64,000 nt of DNA from Sphingomonas crusticola (GCF_003391115.1 NZ_QTJP01000001.1:3122501-3186500); one strand, 5' to 3'; counted from the first letter of the stretch, positions 1 to 12,110 are shown. Notes: generated by a model from the sequence alone, not told the origin. Translations and numbers: made by a program.

Positions 1-17
1 CAAGTAGCGCGCTCGGC

Positions 18-878
18 ATGCTTGGGTTGCTGGTTTTGGCGGGACTGTTCGGGACGCTGCAAAGCGCCGATGGTCGCGTCGCAGCGGTCGCCTGGCGGCT
101 GCAGACGGCCAATGCGGCCTTATGCCGCGATATTGTGCCGTTGGCTGGCTTTTCCGTTCAGACGCTCGATCAATTCAGCCCCGCGTTGCGCGCGCAGGCG
201 TCGTCGGAACTGGGGCTCGGCGATCTGCCGCAGGTGAGCGCCGTCGTTCCAGGGAGCGCTGCGGCCCGTGCCGGCATCAAGCCGGGGGATAATCTTCGCG
301 CGATCGACGGGGTGGCCATGCCTCGACCGCGGGGCGGGCCTGCTAATTATGCCGCGAGCGAAGCGGTCGAACGGGCGTTGGCGAAAGCCCTGGAGCATCC
401 GCCCGCGCGGCTCGAATTTGGATCGCGCACCATCGAACTGGCTGGAGATCCAGGCTGCGCTTCACAGGTCCAGCTGGTGCCCGAACCAAAGTTCGATGCG
501 AGCGCAGACGGGCATTATGTGCAGATATCGGGGCCGATGTACGAATTCGCGGCTGCGGATGAGGAGCTGGCGTTCATCATCGCGCACGAACTCGCCCATA
601 ATATATTTCCGGAGGCGAAGCGCGTGCCTGGGGGCGGGGCAGGCCAGCGGGCGGCCGAACTCGCCGCGGATCGGATGGCGATCTGGATGATGGCGCGAGC
701 GGGCTACGAGGTCAGCCAGACGCCCGCATTCGTCGCTCGGCTCGGTCGAAAGCGGGCATTGTCGTGGCTGGATGGCACCCATCCGCGCTGGAAACTGCGC
801 ATATCAGCAGTCTCCGCCGCTGCCACGGCCGTGCGTGCAAGGCGGGAATCGGGGCAGGCGCTGTCGGCACCCTTTTAG
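18..878 (+). CDS. PDZ-containing M48-like zinc metalloprotease, 5' end possibly outside the window
   Basis: Predicted membrane-anchored or exported zinc peptidase of 286 residues. The N-terminus is hydrophobic (signal or anchor). A PDZ-like segment spans about residues 65-110 (AARAGIKPGDNLRAIDG), the typical PDZ loop of exported proteases. The zinc motif HELAH is at about residues 190-194, and a downstream ELAAD near residues 214-218 fits the third-ligand region of M48 gluzincins. The frame is open to the left edge, so the true start may lie upstream, although the ATG at 18 gives a reasonable signal sequence. It is monocistronic relative to the polysaccharide locus. The substrate is not predictable. 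I am sure of the metalloprotease class and less sure of the exact M48 subfamily. Confidence 0.8.
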   Translation: MLGLLVLAGLFGTLQSADGRVAAVAWRLQTANAALCRDIVPLAGFSVQTLDQFSPALRAQASSELGLGDLPQVSAVVPGSAAARAGIKPGDNLRAIDGVAMPRPRGGPANYAASEAVERALAKALEHPPARLEFGSRTIELAGDPGCASQVQLVPEPKFDASADGHYVQISGPMYEFAAADEELAFIIAHELAHNIFPEAKRVPGGGAGQRAAELAADRMAIWMMARAGYEVSQTPAFVARLGRKRALSWLDGTHPRWKLRISAVSAAATAVRARRESGQALSAPF

Positions 879-999
879 CGTGAGGAACATGAGCCAATAC
901 GGATCGTTGAGAGAGAAAATAGGACCGGTTTGGGCTTGTCCGCCAAAAGAAAATGTGCGAACGGCCCCGTTAAGTATCAGATAACAAGGATGTCGTTCC

Positions 1000-1296
1000 A
1001 TGCGCGTATCGAAAGCATTGCTGGGTGGGGTAATGGCGCTGACGCTCGTTCCATCCGTCGCTCAGGCCGCTACGTCGGCAAAGGGTGCGGGCGTTGCACC
1101 GGCGGCACAGTCGCTTTCGTTGGGGTCTTCCGCGAGCCCGCTGGCGCTGTCCCATTCGGTTCGCGCCGGAGCGCAGACCAACAAGGGAAGCCATGTGCTG
1201 GGTCTCGGCCTGCTCGCGTCGCTGCTGATCGCGGGCGCGGCAATCGCCGCTGTTGTGGTAGTGGCCGATGCGGTCGATAACGGTTCGAGCGGCTGA
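1000..1296 (+). CDS. Small secreted or membrane protein of unknown function
   Basis: A 98-residue protein with a clear signal peptide (about residues 1-24, cleavage after AQA), an Ala/Ser/Gly-rich middle, and one strong C-terminal membrane helix at about residues 67-88 followed by a short polar tail. An AAGGA-type ribosome site lies about 8 bases before the ATG. An intrinsic terminator follows within 40 bases, so the gene is its own transcription unit at the head of the polysaccharide locus. I recognise no domain. A post-cleavage mature form with one C-terminal anchor in the inner membrane is an inference from hydropathy. Confidence 0.75.
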   Translation: MRVSKALLGGVMALTLVPSVAQAATSAKGAGVAPAAQSLSLGSSASPLALSHSVRAGAQTNKGSHVLGLGLLASLLIAGAAIAAVVVVADAVDNGSSG

Positions 1297-1329
1297 ACTC
1301 GCACTGTCCAGTTCCAGGCATGAAGTTAG

Positions 1330-1360
1330 AATAGCCGTCCCTCGGGGCGGCTATTTTCTT
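1330..1360 (+). terminator. Intrinsic terminator after the small membrane protein
   Basis: Arms 1330-1341 (AATAGCCGTCCC) and 1344-1355 (GGGGCGGCTATT) pair with one G-T wobble and a tight loop, followed by TTTTCTT. It separates the small membrane protein from the polysaccharide operon. Confidence 0.85.
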
Positions 1361-1437
1361 ATGGGTCAATCGTGGGTCGAAGGATCGGCGGTGCGGTCCC
1401 GCCGGGACCTGCCGCCGGCCTCCCCTTCCAGGTGACA

Positions 1438-2805
1438 ATGGCGGAAGTCCACAAATCGGGCCGAGTGGCGATCGCCGCCTATATCGCCTTTCTGGGTTGC
1501 GCGGCATTGACCGGGGGATCGTCCCAGCTGGGTGCCGCCAGCCAGCCGGTGATCCGCCTGGCTTCGATTGGCCTGATCGCAATCCTGGTGGCCTATCCCG
1601 GCGTGGGCGACCCCAGGATCACCCGCCGCGGCTTGGGGTTTCTCGCGTTGGTCGCTGCGGTTGTCGCCATTCAATTGGTGCCGCTGCCGCCTGGACTCTG
1701 GTCGATGCTACCGGGACGCGCACATTATCTCGATGCCGCGGCCGCAGCGGGGCAATCACAGCCCTGGCGCCCGATCAACCTTACCCCGGATCGCGGTTGG
1801 AACAGTTTGTTCGCATTGCTGCCTCCTGTCGCCACCTTGGCTGCGGTCAGCCGGTTACGTGCACAGCATCAGGTGACAATTCTTGCGGCGATGGTGCTCA
1901 TCATACTCGCCAGCGCCATGGTCGGCCTCGGTCAGGTCTCGGGCGGCGGCGACGACATGCTGCGTTTCTACGCCGCCCCGCCGACCGGCTCGGCTGTCGG
2001 CCTGTTCGCCAACCGCAACCATCAGGCGCTTTTGCTCTGTTGCGGCATCCCGATGCTCGCGCTGTGGGCCGAGTTCGGCGCCGGCGGCCTGTCGAATGTC
2101 CGGATGCGGGCGCTGCTCGCGGCAGCCGCCGGGGCGTTCCTGATCCTGATGATCCCAACCACCGGATCGCGCGCGGGTCTGGCGCTGGGCGGGCTGGCGC
2201 TCGCGCTCGCCATTCCGCTGGCATGGCCGGCGGGTCGCCATGCGATCCGATCCCTGTCACGCAGGCAGCGGAGCATACTTGGCCTTGGCGGCATCGTCCT
2301 GCTGATGTTGCTGATCGGTGCGGCCCTTACCTTCGCGCGTGCCGAAGCGGTCCGCCGGCTGTTCGAGGCGGACCCCGTCGCAGACGCGCGTATCCGCTTG
2401 CTGCCGTCACTGCTGCGCATGATCCGGGACTTCTTCCCTTTCGGTAGTGGGTTCGGCTCGTTCGATGCGGTCTATCGCGGTTACGAGCCGTTCGAAAATC
2501 TGGCCGTGACTTTCATGAACCAGGCGCATGACGATTATCTGCAGGTCGTGATGGAAGCGGGCCTGCCGGGGCTGATCCTGATCGTCTGCTTCGTCGCCTG
2601 GTGGGCGGTCAAGTCGCTGCAATTGTGGACCCGGCGGGGCGGGGAGGGCACCGCGTTCGGCCGCCTCGGCACGGTTCTGCTGCTGCTCATCATGCTCGCA
2701 AGCATCGCCGATTATCCGCTAAGGACGCCGTTGATGATGATCGTCGCGGCGCAGGCGGCCGCGTGGATGCTTATGGCCAGCCGGCGGCGGCATGACCGGG
2801 CCTAA
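1438..2805 (+). CDS. O-antigen ligase / Wzy polymerase-like membrane protein
   Basis: A polytopic inner-membrane protein of 455 residues with around ten or more hydrophobic segments and a large periplasmic loop near residues 300-370 (FFPFGSGFGSFDAVYRGYEP), as in the O-antigen ligase/polymerase family (PF04932). Such proteins polymerise lipid-linked repeat units or ligate glycan to an acceptor in the periplasm. I chose the ATG at 1438 because the extra 22 residues from a GTG at 1372 are not membrane-like and overlap the terminator region. It opens a plus-strand operon with the exporter and the kinase. Polymerase and ligase cannot be told apart from sequence alone, but the context (Wza, Wzc, Wzx present and no other Wzy) favours polymerase. 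Confidence 0.8.
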   Translation: MAEVHKSGRVAIAAYIAFLGCAALTGGSSQLGAASQPVIRLASIGLIAILVAYPGVGDPRITRRGLGFLALVAAVVAIQLVPLPPGLWSMLPGRAHYLDAAAAAGQSQPWRPINLTPDRGWNSLFALLPPVATLAAVSRLRAQHQVTILAAMVLIILASAMVGLGQVSGGGDDMLRFYAAPPTGSAVGLFANRNHQALLLCCGIPMLALWAEFGAGGLSNVRMRALLAAAAGAFLILMIPTTGSRAGLALGGLALALAIPLAWPAGRHAIRSLSRRQRSILGLGGIVLLMLLIGAALTFARAEAVRRLFEADPVADARIRLLPSLLRMIRDFFPFGSGFGSFDAVYRGYEPFENLAVTFMNQAHDDYLQVVMEAGLPGLILIVCFVAWWAVKSLQLWTRRGGEGTAFGRLGTVLLLLIMLASIADYPLRTPLMMIVAAQAAAWMLMASRRRHDRA

Positions 2806-2866
2806 CCTGCTTTACGCTCCGCCCACTTCTTCCTATGAGGGCGGCGCGAGGGGATTGTTGAAAAGA

Positions 2867-3574
2867 ATGCGTTTTAGCTTTGTCTTTTTCGCTGCCGCAT
2901 TGCTCGGCGGCTGCGGTGGCCGGGTGCCGTTGCAGAGCACCTCTCAGCTGACTGTAATCCACGACACGTCGCTCCCCGCGCCAGTACGGACGGATCTTGT
3001 CGCGCCGGATCGGGAAAGCTTGATCGGGCCGCTCGACACGATCGGCATCGACGTCTTCAACGTGCCCGAGCTGAGCCGCGAAGTGCAGGTCGATTCAGGC
3101 GGCCGCATCGCGATGCCGCTGATCGGTACGCTGGATGCGCGCGGCAAGACATCGGTGGAATTGGCCAACGCGATCGAAGCGGCGTTGCGCGGCCGCTACG
3201 TCCGCAATCCCGAGGTGACGGTGAATGTCAAAAGCTCGGTCAGCCAGGTCGTAACCGTCGATGGGCAGGTGGCGGAGCCGGGCCTTTATCCGGTAACCAA
3301 CCAGATGACCCTGGGCCGTGCGATCGCGTCCGCCAAAGGGGTGAGCGAATTTGCCAAGCTCGACGATGTCGTGATCATGCGCACGGTCAACGGCCAGCGG
3401 ATGGCGGGCCTTTACAACCTCACCGCGATCCGGCGCGGCATCTATGCCGATCCGGCGGTCTATCCCAACGACGTCATCGTGGTCGGCGATTCGCCCGCGC
3501 GCCGCCTGTTCAGGGATTTCGTGTCGGTGACGCCATTGCTCGCCGCGCCGCTGATCGCGCTGATCCAGAATTGA
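2867..3574 (+). CDS. Outer-membrane polysaccharide export lipoprotein (Wza/GumB-like)
   Basis: A 235-residue exporter. The signal peptide ends in a lipobox (LLGGC, Cys16), predicting an outer-membrane lipoprotein. A Poly_export domain (about residues 55-135, beginning IGPLDTIGIDVFNVPELS) is followed by an SLBB-like domain (about 137-205, VTVDGQVAEPGLYPV). Family members form the periplasm-spanning export channel and pair with a Wzc-type co-polymerase, which is encoded 10 bases downstream. The start could also be TTG at 2858, which has a better-spaced GAGGGG; ATG 2867 gives a standard signal peptide. At 235 residues it is shorter than E. coli Wza (about 380) and nearer to GumB/BexD-like short forms. 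Confidence 0.9.
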   Translation: MRFSFVFFAAALLGGCGGRVPLQSTSQLTVIHDTSLPAPVRTDLVAPDRESLIGPLDTIGIDVFNVPELSREVQVDSGGRIAMPLIGTLDARGKTSVELANAIEAALRGRYVRNPEVTVNVKSSVSQVVTVDGQVAEPGLYPVTNQMTLGRAIASAKGVSEFAKLDDVVIMRTVNGQRMAGLYNLTAIRRGIYADPAVYPNDVIVVGDSPARRLFRDFVSVTPLLAAPLIALIQN

Positions 3575-3584
3575 GGCCGCGGAC

Positions 3585-5792
3585 GTGAACACCTCCCAGC
3601 CCCTGCGCCTGACCAGCCAAACCCGCGAGATCGGCGCACGCCCTGTCAACGACGACGGAAAGATTCCGCTCTTCCGCCAATATCTGCGCATCGCGACGCG
3701 GTGGCGCATGGTGTTCGCCGGCTTCGTGCTGGGCGGCCTCGTGCTCGCGCTGATCGCCACCTTGCTGATGACGCCGAAATATACGGCGACGACCACGATC
3801 GAGATCACGCGCGATTCCAACAAGATCGTGAACATCCAGGACGTGCAGCAGGAAACCAGCGTCGCCGATCAGGAATTCTATCAGACCCAATATGGGCTGT
3901 TGCGGGCGCGCTCGCTGGCCGATCGCGTGGCGCAGCAGCTCGGCTTTGCCGACGATCCAGCCTTCTTCAAGATGTTCCGGGTCAAGCTGCCCACCCAGCT
4001 CGCGCAGCTCGGCCGCGACGGCCGTTACGCGCCGGCAGGGCATGGCGAGCGGCAACGGCGCGCGGCGGAGACGCTGCTTAAGCATCTCGACGTGACGCCG
4101 ACGCGCCTTTCGCGGCTGGCGGACGTCAGCTTCACCGGGCCCGACGCGGCGCTGGCGGCACGGATCGTCAACACCTGGGCGAGCAGCTTCATCCAGATGA
4201 CGCTGGAGCGCCGTTACCAGGCGACGGCCTATGCCCGCACCTTCCTGGAAAGCCGTCTCGATCAATTGCGCCGTCGGCTGGAGGAATCCGAGCGGCAATT
4301 GGTGTCCTATGCGTCGGCCCAGCAGATCATCAACCTGCCGGCCGCATCCGGCCAGGGCGAGAACCGCACCGTCGAGCGTTCGATCGTCGCCGACGATCTG
4401 GCGGCGCTCAACGCCCAATTGTCGCAGGCCACCGCCGACCGGGTGCAGGCGGAGGCACGCTTCGACCAGTCGCGCGCGACCGGCGGCGAGCAGACCGAAG
4501 CGCTGACCAACGTCGCGATCAACCAGTTGCGCGAAAAGCGGGCGGAACTCGCCGCCGAATATCAGCGGCTGATGGTGCAGTTCGAGCCCGGCTATCCCAC
4601 CGCCAAGGCGATCGCATCGCAGATCGCGCAGCTGGACCGCAGCATCGCACGCGAAGAGGGGCGCGTCTCATCGTCGCTCGCCTCCGATTATCGCGCGGCG
4701 CTGCAGCGCCAGCAGGGGCTCGCCAGCCGTGTCGACCGGCTCAAGTCCGGCCTGCTCGATCTGCGCCGACGCAGCATCCAATATGCGATCTTCCAGCGGG
4801 AGGTCGATACCAACCGCGAGCTGTATGACGGCCTGTTGCAGCGCTACAAGGAGATTGGCGTCGCCGGCGGCGTCGGCGTCAACAACGTTTCCGTGGTCGA
4901 CACGGCCGACGTTCCCGAGCGCCCGTCGTCGCCGCGGCTGGGCTTGAACCTCGCGCTCGGCATCCTCGCGGGCATCGTGTTTGGCGTGTTGGTTGTGATC
5001 ATCCTCGAGCAGAGCGACGAGTCGATCGCGGACCCCGGCGAGGTGGAGCGTCTGTTGAGCGTGCCGCTGATCGGCTCGGTGCCGATGACGGTCGGGCAGA
5101 CGCCGATCGACGCGCTGCACGATCGCAAATCCGAGCTGATCGATGCCTATCTGGCGGTGCAAACCAATCTGGAATTCTCAACCGAGCACGGGGTGCCACG
5201 CTCGATCTCGATCACCAGCACGCGGCCGGGCGAGGGTAAATCGACGACCGCCTTTGCGCTCGCATTGATGCTGGCGCGCTCGCGCAAGAAGGTGGTGTTG
5301 ATCGATGGCGATATGCGCTCGCCGTCGGTGCACACCATGATCGGGACGACGCACACAAAGGGTCTGAGCAATTATCTCGCCGGCAATGACGATCTCGAAA
5401 GTCTGCTGGAGAAAACGGACGATGGCCTGACGGTGATGACCGCAGGGCCGATCCCGCCGAACGCGGCCGAACTGCTGACGGGCGAGCGGCTGCCGAAGCT
5501 GATCGAACGACTGCTCCAATCCTACGATCATGTCGTGATCGATACGCCGCCCGTGATGGGCCTGGCCGATGCGCCGTTGATCGGTAGCCGCGTCGAGGCG
5601 GTCGTGTTCGCCGTAGAAGCGCATGGCATTCGCGCCAGCCTTGCCCGCACCGCGCTCGGCCGCCTCGCCAGCGCCAGCGCGCGCGTGATCGGCGGCGTCC
5701 TGGTCAAGTTCGAGTCGCAGCGTGCGCATTTCGGCTACGGCTATGATTATGGCTATGGTTATGGCCATGAACCCAAATCCCGAGGCCGCTAA
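3585..5792 (+). CDS. wzc: Polysaccharide co-polymerase and tyrosine autokinase (Wzc/ExoP/GumC type)
   Basis: A 735-residue fused Wzz domain and BY-kinase. There are transmembrane helices near residues 43-65 and 446-470, with a long periplasmic coiled-coil region between them. The cytoplasmic kinase has Walker A PGEGKST (about 545-551), Walker A' VVLIDGDMR (about 568-576) and Walker B VVIDTPP (about 648-654). The C-terminus has a tyrosine-glycine cluster (YGYDYGYGYG, about 717-727), the usual autophosphorylation tail. It controls chain length and export of the polysaccharide together with the upstream Wza-like channel. The start is a GTG 10 bases after the exporter stop with GAGG upstream. No separate phosphatase gene is seen in the locus. 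Confidence 0.95.
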   Translation: MNTSQPLRLTSQTREIGARPVNDDGKIPLFRQYLRIATRWRMVFAGFVLGGLVLALIATLLMTPKYTATTTIEITRDSNKIVNIQDVQQETSVADQEFYQTQYGLLRARSLADRVAQQLGFADDPAFFKMFRVKLPTQLAQLGRDGRYAPAGHGERQRRAAETLLKHLDVTPTRLSRLADVSFTGPDAALAARIVNTWASSFIQMTLERRYQATAYARTFLESRLDQLRRRLEESERQLVSYASAQQIINLPAASGQGENRTVERSIVADDLAALNAQLSQATADRVQAEARFDQSRATGGEQTEALTNVAINQLREKRAELAAEYQRLMVQFEPGYPTAKAIASQIAQLDRSIAREEGRVSSSLASDYRAALQRQQGLASRVDRLKSGLLDLRRRSIQYAIFQREVDTNRELYDGLLQRYKEIGVAGGVGVNNVSVVDTADVPERPSSPRLGLNLALGILAGIVFGVLVVIILEQSDESIADPGEVERLLSVPLIGSVPMTVGQTPIDALHDRKSELIDAYLAVQTNLEFSTEHGVPRSISITSTRPGEGKSTTAFALALMLARSRKKVVLIDGDMRSPSVHTMIGTTHTKGLSNYLAGNDDLESLLEKTDDGLTVMTAGPIPPNAAELLTGERLPKLIERLLQSYDHVVIDTPPVMGLADAPLIGSRVEAVVFAVEAHGIRASLARTALGRLASASARVIGGVLVKFESQRAHFGYGYDYGYGYGHEPKSRGR

Positions 5793-5805
5793 GGGCGTGA
5801 TCGGG

Positions 5806-7014
5806 ATGAGCGGCGCTATCGGGCGCCCGCGTGCGGCCTTGCTTCTGATCGGGCTGGCGCTGCTGGCGGTGGCCATGCTGCGCAACAGCCTAGCCTTCAT
5901 CGTCCGGCCGATCGATCCGGCACTCGCCCTGCGGATCGATCCGACCAACGCCGAAGTGGCGGCGTCGCGCTCGGAGCAATTGCTCCGCACCGATCCTTCG
6001 CCCGCGAACCGCACCTTGTCCGAGCAGCTGGCCCGGCGGGCGCTGGACCGCTCACCCACATCCGCGGCCGCCGCGCGCATGCTGGCCACGACCCGCGACC
6101 TCGCCGGCGACCCGAGCTCCGCCCGGCGGTTGATGCGTTATTCCGAGAGCCTGTCGCGTCGCGACCTGCCGACGCAATTGTGGTTCATCGAGGATGCGGT
6201 GCGACGCAATGACGTGCCCCAGGCGCTGCACCATTACGATATCGCCCTGCGCGGATCGGTGACGACGGCGCCGTTGCTCTTCCCGGTGCTGGTGGCAGCG
6301 CTTGCCCAGCCCCCGGTGGTGGAGGGACTGATCGACACGCTGCGGGCGAAACCGCGCTGGGCCGACGCGTTCCTGAATCAGGCCAGCCATGACGCCCGGG
6401 ATTTCGATGGGCTGGCGCGGTTGCTCGTCGGACTGGCGCGCCATGGCTATCCGTTGCCGGACACGACGATCGCGCTTGCGACCGCGCGCATGGCCGATGC
6501 GGGGCGTTACGATCGCGCATGGGAGACCTATAGCGCGTCGCGTCATGGCGCGGTCCGCAGCGGCCTGCGCGATCCCGATTTTGCCCGGCTCGGCGAAAAC
6601 GCCACCCCGTTCGATTGGGCGATCCTGCCGGGGAGCGGCATCGCCGCGGAACCGCGCCTGGAGGGTCCGGCCAGCCGCCTTGCCTATCATGCGGCGACGG
6701 GAGCGGGCGGGGTGGTCGCACGCCAATTGCTGCTATTGCCGCGCGCGAGCTATATCGTCGGCGGCCGTGCCTTCAACGCTGCCAGCGCCGCGCAATTGCG
6801 GCTGACCTGTGCCGGTGGCGGTGCGGTGATCGCCACGATCCCGATCGAGAACGGTGGCGAGCATGGGGCGGCTTTTGCCAGCCGCGTCACCGTGCCCGCG
6901 GGCTGCACGGCGCAATGGCTGGAAGTGGTGGTCGACGGCGGTGACGACCCGGCGGGCAGTTCCGGCGAGATCAGCCAGCTGCGCGTGTTGCCTGTTCCGG
7001 AGGGCCGGCGATGA
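5806..7014 (+). CDS. Membrane-anchored TPR-like protein of the polysaccharide operon
   Basis: A 402-residue protein with one N-terminal membrane helix (about residues 8-27). An alpha-helical repeat-like region follows (about 45-270; LARRALDRSPTSAAAARML resembles TPR units). The C-terminal region, about 275-400, is beta-rich with two cysteines and resembles a carbohydrate-binding or jelly-roll fold only in general character. It starts 13 bases after the kinase gene and overlaps the next gene by 4 bases (ATGA), so it is translationally coupled. It is probably a periplasmic scaffold for polysaccharide assembly, which is inferred from position. ATG 5767 is an alternative start overlapping the kinase gene. 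Confidence 0.75.
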   Translation: MSGAIGRPRAALLLIGLALLAVAMLRNSLAFIVRPIDPALALRIDPTNAEVAASRSEQLLRTDPSPANRTLSEQLARRALDRSPTSAAAARMLATTRDLAGDPSSARRLMRYSESLSRRDLPTQLWFIEDAVRRNDVPQALHHYDIALRGSVTTAPLLFPVLVAALAQPPVVEGLIDTLRAKPRWADAFLNQASHDARDFDGLARLLVGLARHGYPLPDTTIALATARMADAGRYDRAWETYSASRHGAVRSGLRDPDFARLGENATPFDWAILPGSGIAAEPRLEGPASRLAYHAATGAGGVVARQLLLLPRASYIVGGRAFNAASAAQLRLTCAGGGAVIATIPIENGGEHGAAFASRVTVPAGCTAQWLEVVVDGGDDPAGSSGEISQLRVLPVPEGRR

Positions 7015-7303
7015 TATGGCGTCCGATCCTGGGAGCCTTGCTGGCGATCGTGCCGGCCGTGTCGCTGGTTGCCCAGCCGGCGCCACGCCAGCGTCTCCCT
7101 GGCGACCGCATCGGCGGCGATTATCACGATGCGCGTGCTACCAAGCGGATCGATACGCGACTGCCGACGCGCCTGCAGACGCGGATCGAGCGTGAGGGCG
7201 CGCTCAAGCCGCTGGCTGCGACCGCTTCACCGATCACGACCGGTCCCGCCAACGCCTGTGTGCCGACGCCGGGAACCGCGGCGGCGTTCGGATGCCCGCA
7301 GTC

Positions 7304-7307
<4 letters not shown>
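7011..7307 (+). CDS. Small secreted protein of the polysaccharide operon, function unknown
   Basis: A 98-residue product with an N-terminal signal sequence (about residues 1-21, ending SLVAQP) and a mature region rich in Arg, Pro and Thr with two cysteines near the C-terminus (NACVPTPGTAAAFGCPQS). It overlaps the gene before it by ATGA (7011-7014), and its stop overlaps the start of the aminotransferase by ATGA (7304-7307), so it is locked into the operon by coupling on both sides. No known domain is visible. The two-cysteine tail could form a disulphide in the periplasm. Confidence 0.7.
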
Positions 7308-8428
<1,121 letters not shown>

Positions 8429-8442
8429 GCCGCCGTCGGCGG

Positions 8443-9203
8443 TCAGGGCTCGACCGCCAGAACCATGCGGTATGACGATCTCAGCAGCGCCTCGTCCCGC
8501 AGCCGGCCGCCGCGCAGCTCGGCGGGGCGAATCAGGAAAGCGGTGCGAGCAGGCGGCAGGACGGCGGCAGCCGCCGCCAGCAGCGCGTCATCCTGGAAAA
8601 TCTCGGCTGACGAACAGCGCAGAACGGCGGCGCCGATCCGTCCTATGCGTAGGGGGCCGCGTGCGAAGTCGAGCGTCAGTTCGCAGAAGCCGTACCGGTA
8701 GAAGGCCGCAAGGGGTGTCGAGTTGGCGACGAGACAGTGGCCCGGTGCGTCCGGCCCGGCCGCCGGGATCGGCCGTATGCACCAGTCGCTTTGTCCGCTG
8801 CGGACGAAGCCGCGCTTGCCATAAAGGGTGATCGCCGCGTCATTGGTCGCGAATACGTCCAGCCCAAGCGTTGCAAGGCCAGCATTATCGGCGAGGAAAG
8901 TATCGATCATCGCGGTGGCCACGCCATGCCGGCGGGCGGCGGGCGACACGCAGATATAATAGAGAAAGCCTTCGGTCCGGCTGGAAATACGGAATTCCGC
9001 GAAGCCTATCACCGTCCCGTCGCTCGCCCGGCAGACCAGCAGATGGCGATCGGCGAACAGCAGTGGATTAACCAGGATGTCGCTCAGGAAGGCCGCGACG
9101 CCATGCTGGGCATAAGCGAGGAAGGGCCGCAGCTCCGGGTCAAAGGAGAGCTGCAACAGCTCCGCAATTGCGCCGGTATCCGCAACCAGGGCGCGCTCGA
9201 TTA

Positions 9204-9207
<4 letters not shown>
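8443..9207 (-). CDS. GNAT-family N-acetyltransferase, polysaccharide locus
   Basis: A 254-residue protein. The N-terminal half is a GNAT fold, with the acetyl-CoA pyrophosphate loop in VSPAARRHGVATAMI near residues 92-106. The C-terminal half (about 150-254) looks like a second, degenerate GNAT-like unit. The start overlaps the stop of the glycosyltransferase fusion by 4 bases. Sitting between a sugar aminotransferase and an initiating sugar transferase, it may acetylate the 4-amino group of a UDP-amino-sugar, the role of PglD in Campylobacter, which is a left-handed beta-helix enzyme and not a GNAT. That role is inferred from context; an amino-acid substrate is also possible. Confidence 0.75.
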
Positions 9208-11042
<1,835 letters not shown>

Positions 11043-11048
11043 GCCTGC

Positions 11049-12110
11049 TCAGATCTCGAGCGGAGCGCGATATTGCGGGAAGAAATGTTCGCTTTCGACC
11101 GGTTCGCGCCCGGTCGCGGCGGACCAACGCTCGACCAGGCGATCGTACAATGCCCGGTCCGGGATGACGCGCCAGGTGTGGAAATCGGCCGACAAGGGCG
11201 AAAAGCCTGCCTTGAACAGGTGCAGCGTGTCGCGCAGCGCGCCGACACCGCCGCCGACATGGTAAATGCGGTTGCCGCGCGCCTTCAGCCAAAAGCGCAA
11301 ATGGTGCAGCATCAGCTTGGAGGGATGGTCCTGAAAGTGCGGATCGGCGGTAGCGGAGAGATGGTATTGGCATAGGCCGTCCATCTCGGTGACCAGGCCG
11401 GCGCAGGCGATCTCGCCGTCGAGATGCAGGAGGCACAGGTGGATGCGGTCGCCCAGACAGGCGCGCAGGCGATCGAAATAATCGCGCGAAAAGAAGTAGA
11501 AGTCGCCCGCGCCGAGCCGCTTCATGCTGTCATAATAGCAGGTGAGGAAATCGTCGAAGCGCGACCAATCGTCCATCGTGATTTCGTAACCGCGCCGCTC
11601 GAGCACCGCGAGGTCGCGCTTATGACCGCGGCGCGTTTGTGCCCATAGCTCTTCCGGCGAAAGGGTCAGGTCGATGAAGACCGAGGGGCCATGGTTCACG
11701 ATCTCGCCGATCCCGGCGAACAAGGCCGGATCGTTGAGCAAGGTGTGCAGGCGGACGAAGCCCGCGATCAGACCCCCTTCGCGGAGCTTGGGGCCGAAAG
11801 GGGCGAGCGCCTCCATGACGAACTCGGTCGGCGCTCCGCGCGTCCGGATCGGTCCGGGGTAACCATAAGGCGATGCGGCGTCGAACAAGAGCTCGTCGCC
11901 GCAGATGGCGGCGGGAAGCGGACGGCGCAGGAAGGGGATCAGCAGGCGATGTTCGCCCGCCGTCGCCAGATAGGCGAGCGGGGTTTCGCCCGGCGCGGCG
12001 GACAGTTCGAGATAGCAGGGCAGGTGATAGAAATCATGCTCTGCCCGGCCGAGCATGTCCGCCCACGCCGGCGAGGAACTCGTAATCAATTCAAGGCTGA
12101 TCAAGAACAC
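11049..12110 (-). CDS. FemAB/GNAT-like acyltransferase of the polysaccharide locus
   Basis: A 353-residue protein that resembles the FemAB-like GNAT group (PF13480-type), with the signature-like stretch RRGHKRDLAVLERRGYE near residues 178-194 and a C-terminal GNAT lobe (CAGLVTEMDGLCQYHL; YHVGGGVGALRDTLHLFKAGF). Members transfer acyl or aminoacyl groups, often in cell-wall or exopolysaccharide loci. It is the first gene of a minus-strand operon with the GT4-PglC fusion and the GNAT protein. The annotated start is a GTG; an internal TTG or GTG may be used instead. The substrate is unknown; modification of an amino sugar is the simplest idea. Confidence 0.7.
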   Translation of the reverse strand: MFLISLELITSSSPAWADMLGRAEHDFYHLPCYLELSAAPGETPLAYLATAGEHRLLIPFLRRPLPAAICGDELLFDAASPYGYPGPIRTRGAPTEFVMEALAPFGPKLREGGLIAGFVRLHTLLNDPALFAGIGEIVNHGPSVFIDLTLSPEELWAQTRRGHKRDLAVLERRGYEITMDDWSRFDDFLTCYYDSMKRLGAGDFYFFSRDYFDRLRACLGDRIHLCLLHLDGEIACAGLVTEMDGLCQYHLSATADPHFQDHPSKLMLHHLRFWLKARGNRIYHVGGGVGALRDTLHLFKAGFSPLSADFHTWRVIPDRALYDRLVERWSAATGREPVESEHFFPQYRAPLEI

